This document shows positions 22,961 through 34,900 of a stretch of 64,000 nucleotides of DNA, one piece after another (the first letter of the stretch is position 1; each line of letters starts with the position of its first letter). A program made the position numbers and the translations under genes. The notes below the pieces were generated by a model, which did no database searches, was not told the DNA's origin, and saw nothing but the letters and a program-made list of their open reading frames with translations. The stretch is taken from the NCBI GenBank assembly GCA_030867875.1, contig JAOWCC010000320.1:25497-89496 (forward strand). Reading direction: 5' to 3'. The stretch is from Actinernus sp. WN-2022 (Eukaryota; Cnidaria; Anthozoa; Actiniaria; Actinernidae).

Positions 22961-25900
22961 CTGCAACAAAGACCGAGGAAACTGTTTCAGCAGGGATAAG
23001 AAGTCATGGTTCACACCAACTGTCTTTTCAAGGTCAATCCACACTTCTCAAGGACTTGTTTTACACAGGATCACACAATGACCTCAAAATTCTACACACA
23101 TTAGACCCAATGTTAGACCCATTCTTTGACTTGTTTGCATGTTGAATCATTCAGTGCAACTCTAACTATCTTTTGGATGCAAATGTGAGGCTGTTGTCCT
23201 GTCTAAACAAACATTCAAGGGCAAATTCAAGGAGTTTTGGTAAACAATTAACATATTTTCAAGGAGAAACCCTAATCTATCAAAATGTAAGGACAAAAAA
23301 TTATATTATACAGCTAGAGGAAAAAAAAAAAAAGATTTGCACAATCACCATGTACTTTCATGTAACATGCTCTAAAAATGTCTGTTTTCTCTATCAAACT
23401 GAAGAGACTGCTTTAATTGAATACAGATAACAACTATCTTTTGAAATAGCTTAAGAAAAAAAAAATTGGTGCTATTTTTCAGGGCTTCAACTATTACCCA
23501 TAATCCTTTGCGGGCTTTTCCTTCGCATATTTTGCTCACTTTTCCTGATTTTTCTCATTGCATATTTTTTTAAGCCTGTTTTTTTTCCTTTCTTTTTCCA
23601 TCTGCACGCCTCAATCCTTGATAACTTCTCTTGATTTTGTTCTGTTCATTACTGAATGCACAAAAACTTAAACCAGAAAGCAAAATATTTATTTTCTCGT
23701 CATTCTCACAAATCGCAGCGAATTTCCCACAAATTTCCCGTAATTCTCTTGCAAGCCCTTGTAAACCAAGTAGAACTCCCCTATTACTAGCTTAAGGCGA
23801 GGTTACTAAGCTTGTTTCATGTGAATAAGAAAGCATGGCGAATTTGTTAAGAAACGCGCTAGTTTTTACATCGTTTTAGCGATCTACTTGGCCCAAAATT
23901 ACATTGTAAACAAAGGCAAACATGGCGGAAATTGTAGCGACGTGTTCTTCTTCAAATATTTCTGGTTTGGAGGAAGATTTGGGGACGAAATTGAGGGGAA
24001 ACACACAGAAAAACACGAGCATTTCGATGGGCTAGTTGCCAAAATCGAACTAAAAGCTGTTCACTTCCAGATGACAAACAACAAGTAAGCTTACGCAAAA
24101 TTTGTTCAATCACATTTCAGCGTAGCGACTAAGTTAAACTTTATTATCTTCTGCTATTTTCCACTAATTTAAACGATTTTTACTTGAAATTAAAGCTAAT
24201 ACGATGAGCAATGATCAGATGTATTTTTATTATTTGTAAGTCTCAAACTAAACTCTGCCGAGTTGAATAACTGCATGAACTACATGTACCAGTGTTTCAG
24301 AGTCAGTGTTACAAGAAGCAATGTGATTGACTGAAGAAATGTTTTCCAATGCTCTGATCTGTTACAATAATAAAATAAATAGCTTTCATTCAGCACCTGG
24401 TACCAAAAAATATTAAAGAATTTGATAACCTGACCCCAAAAAGTGCATGGTGATTGTGCTACTCATCCAAGTGCTATTTTGGTTCATGTATTGGGTTTTC
24501 CAAACAACAATAAACATTGGAATTATACCAAGCTGTTCTAATTTTCTAGTTTCTTTCACATTTGCTACATCGAAAAGACTCACTCCAGAGGAACGCTGAA
24601 GGTTGCAATTACCTAATTGAGTATCAAAACATATCCTAGGTCGGCTCGGAGACGGTTGAGATGGTGGTGAGGGCACCAGTCCTGGGCTGGCTGGTACATC
24701 GCTGCCAGTGCTGTCATTGCCAGAGTGACGTCTATGCTTTTTCTTGTCTCTCTTCTTTTTGTTCCTTTTGTGATGATCTTCTTTTTTGTCTGATTTATCC
24801 TCCTCCTTGCTACTTTGTTCTGTTCCTTTTTCTTTTGATTCATCTTTGCTATTTGTACTTCCTGGAGAGCAAGAATGCAACAATCACAGTTTGTTTATGT
24901 AATTTTGTTTTGCAAAAGCATGGCTTTAGCACTAAGGAAACATTGTCAGGCATGGGAAACTACTCTCAGTAATGTTTAACTGCATGTTTCCTCACTTTGA
25001 TCATGTCCAGGTAATTTGGCAATTGCAAACTCCAACACTATTGTAAATACAAAGTAGCTTGAAAAAAAAAATTGAACATGAAAACAAGTTGGGAATGCTT
25101 GGTGGACCCAGGGTTCTCTATAGCTGTTAGGATGAAACACTGAATTTTAATGCCACCTGACACAACCAAAGGGGTTGATTAAAGCCAGGACCCGGCTAAA
25201 CCACAGATCGAATTGGCATTTAGCATGTTTGTTTTTGCAGAGGGAGGAAAACCGAGAGGAAAACCCTCGGGTCAAGGGTGAGACACTGACAAACTCAACT
25301 CACATGTTACCAGGGCTCAAACCCTGGCTACAGGGGTGAGAGCCAAACCGCCCACCATTTGCACCACCCTGGCTAAGACTCTTAATAGAGACTCCAGCAA
25401 ATCAAATCTGGAATATGAGGTTTTGGGTACAGACAACATTACTGAATGCTGAACAATTTAATAAAGTTATCAAATGACTGAAGAGTCCGCAGTCTGTATT
25501 AGTTTCTTGGTCTTAAATATAAAGTGTTGCTGATTCTTTGTTCAAAAATACCTGTTGGGTTTGAACTCTTGTCCTGATCAGACTCAGAAGATTTCACATT
25601 CTCCTCACTATCTCTCTGCTCATCTTGTGCTCTCCCTTCCTCTTCTGGTGATGTGCAATCCTGCCGTTCATCGCTACTTGAACTTCCCTCTGAATGAGGT
25701 GCAGCCACTGGCATCTTACTTGGAATATCTTCTTTCAATAACTTTCTAATTTCAATATCTCCTAAATCTTTATCATTTTCTACTTTAACTTTTTTTAGGG
25801 GTGGATCATCTTCATCATCATTAGATGACAAGCCAGGGTTAAGAGATGCAGGAGAACTTAAGCTACGTGCAAGTCCATTTGGTATTCTCCGGGATTTCTT

Positions 25901-28900
25901 TCTACTCCCTTGTAAATTATTTTGATCTCTTGTTTTTCCCAGCTCATTATTCTCAAGTTCATGTTCTGGATTATTTGAAGACTCCATTTCTTTCTTGGTT
26001 ATTCCAACATCTTTAATTTCCATTCCTTCCCTACTTTCATTTTCAGATTTGAGATCACCAGTGTTCTCTGATTGCCCCTCAGAACTTTGATTGTCACCTC
26101 TCTCTGGCTCGCCTTCTGAAGCCGGCTCTTTCTCAGGAATATTTTTCTCAGGAGGACTACCAAGGTCCAACATTTCAAAATCTGCAAAAGAATCAATTTT
26201 GCAAAAATATTAAAGAATATGTAGGATTTTAAAACTCATGAATTATTCATTAGCTTTTTGGTCAATCAGTGGACTGTATTCTGTCGCATATGAGCCTTGA
26301 TATGATGTTGAAACCATAAATCAAATTAACTGAGTGCCTTCAATTTTGTGTTGAGGAAAACCAGAGGCCCTAGAGAAACATCTACCTTGGAGGAAAGCGA
26401 AAGATACCAACTAGCCTGCAAACAGGCCTGTGGGAATTGGAGGTGGAAGGATAATAATTGGGGGACTTTGTTTATCTAGTTAAGTTCAGCATATGAGTGC
26501 ATTGGCATCTCAAATAGGCCTAAGATATCAAATTTAATTTGCACTTGGATAATTTCATAATGGACCAATAGGTTTGCATAGAAAATTTAGACGTATTTGT
26601 AATTCGTATTGCATCCATGCAGGCTCTCCTTCGTCCTTCTTCTCTCCCTCCCATGAGCCTGTTTGCAGGCTATCAACCCAAATGCTGTACCACATTACAA
26701 AATCAGACCTGGGGCACAGCAGTGAGGGGAAGATACAATAGAGCATAATGTATCACAAAAACAACTAAAAACTGTTTTAATGTAGTTAATTACGGAGTGA
26801 TTTATGTGGCTTGGCTATTTATTATTTGTAAACCTACCCATTGGTTCTGGTGTCACAGATTTCTGTCGACGTCTGGTCGGTGGACTCTTAACAGCTGAAA
26901 CACAAAGAGTAAGTCAATTGTAAGCCAGGGTGGCACAGTGGTTAAGCACTTCACTTCTCACCTGACGTGGCACTATATGTGAGCTGAGTTTGTTGGTATC
27001 TCACCCTTGCTCTGGATGATTGTCCTACATGCTACTCTCTTGGACTTTTATTTGACTTTTATTGCACTGTGCACTGCACATCATAAACACCCTCTTTGTA
27101 TTATACATGATTGCACAGTATAATTTATAGAGTACATGTTGATATACATGACTTCCATACATGTAACTTCTAATTATAGCAGTGACCAGGGTGTGGTTGT
27201 TCTAAGGGTGGATAAATCCTAAGTGAGTTACAGAGATTCTACTAGATCAGCATCATTGCATGTATGCCAGTTTTTACCAATAAAAAATCAAACTGTACCT
27301 AAAAAACTGGAGCTGCTGGTTATTTCATGTGGCTCTGTACCAATATTTATTAAATTTTGTTTTACAGACGTTCAGAGTACCAGCAGATAGAAGAGACTAG
27401 CGGAATCTATTAGGTTTTAACTGATCCACTAGATAGAGATTTATCTGGTGGATAGCATTATCCACCTTTTGAACAACCAGACCATGCACTGCAAAATTTT
27501 CTTTTTGAACACTCACTAGAATCGTCAGATTTGGAGAAGGCAAGTTTTTTTTAGAAAGAAGAAAGCTTGATGAGGTTTTCAAAATAAAAATGATGTATCT
27601 CTCACCTTCATCCAATCCATTTGTAACATCTGGAAGAGAGTTTCTCTCCGACCTTGTCCTTCTAGAAGTAGGCTCAATATTTGTGGAAGACTTCTCTAAT
27701 GATGGCGAACCTGATGGCTGAGATGGAGAACTTGCCTGTCTAGAATTCTTGTTCCCATTGGTTGGTGTAACCTTGTTGATGTTTGGCTTACCATTGTCAT
27801 TCATTGGAGGAGGTGTCTTCACACCTCTTTTGTTCTGGTTTCTATGGAAAGGCTTACCAATAGGCGTGGGTGGGATTTTTGGGCGTTGCACTTCTTGGCC
27901 TTTGACTAGAAATGTACCTTTCTTTCTAGACTGCCGACTACTTTTGCCTACCACGCGATCAGGGCTTATCCATTCATCATACCTATGAATATTAAAAAGT
28001 GCTCGATAAGTCTTTTGAAAACATGGGCTTCCAAATATCAAGTCCTTGGTACGGTTGTACTCTAGTTGAGGTGAATCAAAAGCAAACAAATACTGTTTTT
28101 GGTTTTGATGAGTAGCAGTCTCCTATACATTCTTTATTATTGCTCTTTTGATCTATATTTATTTACCTTTCTATGGTACAATTAGCCTGCGTACAGCATC
28201 CCCTACTTGAGGGAGAACGGCGATTTCATCGTTTCCGTTTCTCCCCATGTAGGGTCTGCGACTCAGAGCCCAAAACCGTGTCCGTGACGTCACTTCCAAA
28301 TTTCTGGTAATTAGCTATTTATGCATAACGAAGTCAAAACGAGATGGCGATTGAAATGAGATTTCGAAGTGTAAAGTCTGTCGCAGAGGAAATTTCTCTC
28401 AAATTTGGAATCCCATCTCTCCAATGTGAACAGCTTAATGCTTTATGTAACTTTATTCGTGGGAAAGATGTGTTCGTGAGCCTTCCAACATGCTCAGGAA
28501 GGTCACTGATATTTTCAACTGGCGGCCCCTTCAAACCAACTCGGGCTTTTTGAAGAAAAATGCATTTGTCATTGAAGTCACTCCGCTTGTTGCCCTCATG
28601 AAGGATCAAGTGAAGCGCTTACTTGGTCGTGGATTTAAGGTGAATATTTGAGCAGGGATTTTAATTGTCTGAACAGAGATAAATAAATGTAATTTACAGT
28701 TTCGCTCGGTACGAACCACTATTATATTCTTGGCAGGGAGAGAGAAACATAGCAGAACTAAAAAACATTTTTTTTCCCAACCTCCAAACAACATTGTTAA
28801 TAAAGACCTCTGTGTAAATCCTTAATGAGGGCAACAAGCGGAGTAACTTCAATGACAAATGCATTTTTCTTCAAAAAGCCCGAACCTGGCCGCGAGTTGG

Positions 28901-31900
28901 TTTGAAGGGGCCGCCAGTTGAAAATATCAGTGACCTTCCTGAGCATGTTGGAAGGCTCACGAACACATCTTTCCCACGAATAAAGTTACATAAAGCATTA
29001 AGCTGTTCACATTGGAGAGATGGGATTCCAAATTTGAGAGAAATTTCCTCTGCGACAGACTTTACACTTCGAAATCTCATTTCAATCGCCATCTCGTTTT
29101 GACTTCGTTATGCATAAATAGCTAATTACCAGAAATTTGGAAGTGACGTCACGGACACGGTTTTGGGCTCTGAGTCGCAGACCCTACATGGGGAGAAACG
29201 GAAACGATGAAATCGCCATTCTCCCTCAAGTAGGGGATGCTGTACGCAGGCTATGGTACAATGGACATGGTAATTAAAAAAATGGAATATTTATATTATT
29301 TAGGTAATTAAAGCCATTTTTGTTTTTACCCATAATCCTTTGCGGGCATGGCAGAGTTCTGTATTTATAACATAATAAGATAAAAATGTGTAAATAATTA
29401 CAAAAATGCAACTGTGGCTCTACTTAAAGTCACCATAGCTCAAAGAGAGGCAATTATCTCTTCATTTTCTTTGAGAGAAAGCATATAAATGGGTTTTCTC
29501 CCTTTTTTCTTTACTGGGAGTTCATCACAAATATGGTGGATGGTGGCAGCATAGACAACAGCAGCGTGCTTGATTTCAACGGTGAATGTCACATCATGTC
29601 ATGAATATTCTCTGGCAGATAAAAACGGCCTTTGAGGGCTCTCTCTCCCATTTGCTCTTCTTGTTGGACTTATGCTCGTTGCTTTTCCTCTCAATATTTT
29701 TGGACCCTCTCCCTTGTTTGCTCTCTTATTTTCTCTCTTAATTTGTAGGACAACCCGAGCCACTACTCTGTGTTCTTTCACTCTGTTTTGTCTTTCTGTA
29801 TTCTTGATAATGCTTTAATCTCATTTTTGCCGGCCGCTTTGACAGCTCTTGAATTGCTTGCCTTCATTCTTTAACTTGTGTGATTTTCTTTTAATTTTCC
29901 CCCCATTTTTCCCCTTCATTTTATTACTTCTATCACACATTTCTTGCATAATAATACAATACAATATTAAAGTGAGGAGGAGTCTAAGGAAAGCAATATT
30001 GCTTGAAAAAATAGACCCCTTAAAAAAGTCGTTGAGTGATAAAAAATAAAAAATAAAAAATTTCATAAGTAATAAAAATAATTACAGAAAAATTATTTTC
30101 CTGTTTTTTAAAATAATATTAAGCCCTATCTCTCTCTCTCTTTTCTTCTGCCTTTCTTTCTTGAGCCACTTTTTTTGCATGAAAGTGGCAAGGGATTAAT
30201 AACTTTTGTTTTCTCGATTCAATTCTTGAGCTTTTACTTTCCGAGTGAGCGAATGCAGGTGCTCTAGGTCATTCACTGTATTTTTAAAACATCTGCCCCT
30301 GTAATTTCTTGTGGGACCCCCTATTAAGCAGTTAAATGCACGTGACAGACTGTGGAAGATCAATCGAAGAAGAAGCCATTTTAGGTCGAGAACATATGCA
30401 GGTTACAAGGCCTTTTCCTCAGCTTTCTTACCTGATATATCCTTTGATACGCTTCGTGAACACGTGTTTCCGCGTCGCTTAAACTTAAATATCTAGCGCT
30501 GTATGAATCAGAAATGGCTGAAAACGTTGGAGATACAGGATGAACACAAGCCCATTGCAGTGGTATTGGAGTGAGTACGCATTTGTACTAGCTTGGCATT
30601 AAATTTTCGGGTTACCTGGTACACATGTTATAGATTTCAACTCTTCAAAAGCGTTTCCAAATTTTTTATTTTCCTCTGGAAGGAAATCAGTGCAACAGAT
30701 TTAGTACAAACTTGGACTGCACAGAGCTTTACATCTTGCCCATTACATTGCCGCTTTCAGATTTTGTGTACGACAAAATTGCAAACTTCAAAATCCTTCT
30801 TTCTGTTTAGCGGTATGATTTCAAAAAATTAAAATATAGATAAAATACAACATTTCTGCTGAAAATCATACACCGTGTTGTTTGTGTTGTTTACTGTTAA
30901 TTGACCAAAATAATGGCTGTAGCTATAACATGAAACAAGAAATTCACATTCTTACAAGTTTTAGGGGGTTTTAGGTCGCCTTCGGTGTTACGTGTTTTAG
31001 CGTGTTTATTAAAACAAGGAATTATTTTCGAAAACTCTTACGATAAAACACAATTATATTGCTATGCTGTTTTGAAGGTACGCTATCAAGCTACAAATGT
31101 GAAACATTTTAGAAAAATATATTTAATATTGAGTGAGATATAAAAAAACACAAGTGCTTAATTGTGTGATTTGGTGTGGTGATTGTGCTACTCATCTTTG
31201 CATTGTACAAAAATGATACAAATATGTGACCCTCCATGCGAAAACCTGGCTTAAGTAAATCAGCGAGATGTCAATTTTCCATTTTAATGCATTTCATAAC
31301 ATCCCCAATGCGTTGGATATCGTTACCAACGAGTTCATAAAACGTTTAGCCTGGGAAACCAGCCAACTCTTATCGCTCCCCACTCACGAAAGAGACGTCT
31401 GGGAAGTGAGGCAGAAAATGCCATACTGATGACGTAGCAGATAGCCGTTTCACGATGCATAAATTAGTTGCAATTCTCAGAAGCCGAATGCGAACAACAG
31501 AGTTCTTTTCAAGGAATATAACTACCGAGGCTGCTCGCTTGCTTGGCAGTGGATCACCGTCACGAACAACACATGAAATTCAAGCCTATTTAGCGTGTGC
31601 CGGTGCTGTTGTTGGCTCCTTTGCAGACTGAGTTCTTTCAGCGGCTAGTAAAGCGAAATGTCATTCTGTCAAAACATTTACAAGAAAGGTACTGACTACT
31701 GTCATAGTTGTTTATAATTTCATATCAGTAAACCTACATACACTGAGCTATCACAAAACACTGGATGAGTTGTTGTTGCGGCGGATAAATCGTTCAGACA
31801 GTGAATCTGGGCTATGAATAAACATAATTACATGTAAGTGTGCTATGAATCACGAACCAAGTGTGATATATTGAATCAATCACCCAAGCAAACGGGCAGC

Positions 31901-34900
31901 CTCGGTAGTATACCTGAAAATAACCGCTGCATTCTGTAGCTAACCTCTTCGGCTACTGACCTGACAAAAGAGCTGGCTTGAAAAGTGGCCTGCTGTGCTG
32001 TGTGTAGGTTTTGAAATTATAAACAACTATTATGTTTTGACAGTCGTAGGACAAATTCTCTTGACCGGGCCGAGCCGCTTAAAGAACGAAGCAAGCGAGC
32101 TACCAACACACGCTAAATATATAGGCTTCAATTTCATGGTTGTTCATGACGGTGATCCACTGCCAAGCAAACGAGCAGCCTCGGTAGTTATATTCCTTGA
32201 AATTGCATTCGGCTTCTGAGAATTGCAACTAATTTATGCATTGTGAAACGGCTATCTGCTACGTCATCAGTATGGCATTTTCTGCCTCACTTCCCAGACG
32301 TCTCTTTCGCAAGTGGGGAGTGATAAGAGTCGGCTGGTTTCCCAGGCTATAAAACGTTCTGCAACATTACAATGAATATGTACTCCATTCCAAATCATTT
32401 CAAAAGGATTGGCATTTATTCGATAAGCATTGTAAAACATTTGGCAACCATTTCAAATCATTTGCAAATCATTGGCATTTATCCGATAAGCGTTGTGGAA
32501 CATTTGGCAAGCATTCCAAATCATTACCAAATCGTTGCCATTCATTCGATAAGCATTGTAAATCATTTGTCAACCGTTCCAAATCATTTCCAAATCATTT
32601 CCAAATCGTTGGCGTTCATTTTTCATACTTATACAACATTAAATTTGGCAACGTACACCACTGGCAATCGTGTTGATAAGATAATCGAACTGGCAAGCAA
32701 TCCAGAATTAAGCATTCATATCACAAAAGGGCAATGTAGAAACTTCTCTGATATTCTTATACAGTCAAGTAATACTGACATGTCAACTTTTCATGGCGTA
32801 ATCTTGTTTACAACTATTTTGTAGTACTAAGTTATCTTTGCTTCAAACACTGGCGTTTTGTTCGTTCTCCCTTGTCTTCGTCTCGTTTATGATTGACATA
32901 ATTATGCCGTGTAATTAGCATACTGCAAAAGACCGCCTATAAGCCACAGGGTTTTCTCAATTTCATTTTGACTAAAGCATAGTCTACACGAGCAGGTTTT
33001 CCTTGACACGTTTTCCCTTGACAAGTTTTATTTGCTCGTGTAGACGACGAAAAATTACAAGTCTCCTTGTTGAAAAACTGGTGTCAGTTATTGAACAAGG
33101 CAACTTGTCAAGGAAAACTTGCTTGTGTGAACTACATGTACGCATAAGAGTGTTTTCCCCTAAAGCCGGGCTCTTTCAGATTGAAGTTCGCGTGAGATAT
33201 CCAAAAATGAGCCCTGATAACTTCTTTATGTTGTTTTCTTCTCGTAACATTCCTTCACAATCCAGTTTGTGTTTAATTAATTTCATGCTTCCGTAAAGGT
33301 CACATTTTGTGAAGTTTGATCACAGGCCGCCCAAGTTCTGACTGTATAACAAGGTTTGTATGGGAGTTCTTCCGATAACTCAGAATAATAACATAAATTT
33401 AGTTACAGATCTTCTGTAATACAAGGTAAATAAAGGAAGAAGACTTACTTGAAGTTGTTTTGTCGTCCTGTGTGTGTTTCAGGTCGCTAGAACTGTGTTT
33501 TATGGAATTCTTGAGTCATACGCTTCACCCCTCTAACCAGAGGGGAAGGCTGCACACTCGATCCAACGACGGCCTTCGCTCGAGGTCTTATTATTCACAA
33601 AATATCAATCCCATTGGCATTTACTCGGCAGCGGTAGAATCCACGGACATCAATTATCCCTCAGAAGTGCTCAGGCCGCCAAGTGGTCTCGTTGGGAGGG
33701 AGGGAAGGGTTTGAAAGTGTCAAATGAATTTTCCATGTCCCTCCGGGGGAAAGAAGGATTTTGTAAAGGCCTGGTTACCCAAATGCCTGGTTAGCAAAAC
33801 GCGTTGTCAAGAGAGGACCATTCAATAGACGTTAGGAACTGTCTGCCGTTGGAAGCTGCACGAATTGCTTCAAAAATCATTCAAATCTAACGGGTTTGGA
33901 AAGGAGTTATCAAGCCTGGGCACTTCTGAGGGATAATTGATGTCCGTGGATTCTACCACTGCAGAGTAAACGCCAATGGGATTGATATTTTGTGAATAAT
34001 TTGTCCTCGAGCAAAGGCCGTCGTTGGATCGAGTGTGCAGCCTTCCCCTCTGGTTAGAGGGGTGAAGCGAATGACTCAATAATTCCATAAAACACCGTTC
34101 TAGCGACCTGAAACACACATACATGTACATGTAGGACGACAAAACAACTTCAAGTAAGTCTTCTTCCTTTATTTACCTTGTATTACAGAAGATTTATGTT
34201 ATTATTCTGAGTTATCGGAAGAACTCCCATACAAACCTTGTCATACAGTCAGAACTTGGGCGGCCTGTGGTTTGAGTCTCGTTCTTTAATGTGCTTATTG
34301 AAAGGCTAAAATTCAACGAATCCTGGAGAAATATTCAGATTCAAGAAGTGGGTCACATATCCAGAATACTTTGGGCATAAAGCTAAAGAAGTTGTTTGTG
34401 TAATCTCACGAGTCACGGCACGTGGCAAATTATAATATTGTCAACAAATCCAAAACTTCACATCTGAGAGACTCCAGCACTTTTTGCAGAACATGCAAAC
34501 TCTTCACGAAATCAAAATCATCCAGAACATTTAATTTGTCTATAGCAAATTTTCAAAGCAGCAAACATTACGCGAAGCTAATCGGATATTCAAATCAGTT
34601 CGCAGAAAACTTCACACATTATGCACCACGGCAATTTGAAAGACGTGACTTCCGCACCTTTGAAAACGGATTTAAATTAATAGAAAGAAATCGAGAGTAT
34701 TTTATTTAGTAAACATTTAAGAAATGAAACAGATCTTCCGTGTTTGCACAGGCTCATGCAAACCGAGGTAAGTTTGGGAGAATTCGAGTGTTTGTACCTG
34801 CACGAGAATTCTCCCAAACTTACCTCGGTTTGCATGAGCCTGTGCAAACACAGAAATCTGTTTCATTTCTTTTATAAAATAATTATTTTGATAAAAGAAG

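Larger units (their letters stand above)
24613..26894 (-). other. ARID4: ARID4 exons 18-20: disordered Ser/Lys/Glu-rich region
   Basis: Exon 18 (26894-26838; [15 protein letters not shown]), exon 19 (26181-25552; 210 residues rich in E, S, D and N with a [10 protein letters not shown] patch) and exon 20 (24861-24613; [11 protein letters not shown] basic cluster, then a Pro/Ser stretch ending [10 protein letters not shown]). All join in phase 1. The sequence is largely low complexity, as in other ARID4 linkers, with likely nuclear localisation signals at PPLKKVKV and in the [10 protein letters not shown] cluster. VKVEN lies in a sumoylation-like psi-K-x-E context (inference). Confidence 0.88.

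Noticed and set aside
23918..24086. Possible nested plus-strand first exon ([19 protein letters not shown], then a donor-like ACAA|GTAAGC) inside ARID4
   Set aside because: The ATG frame stops after about 37 codons, before the donor; no downstream exon was recognised.
24661..24972. 103-codon plus-strand frame rich in Cys and Leu
   Set aside because: It is antisense to ARID4 exon 20, whose splice phases and composition fit the family.
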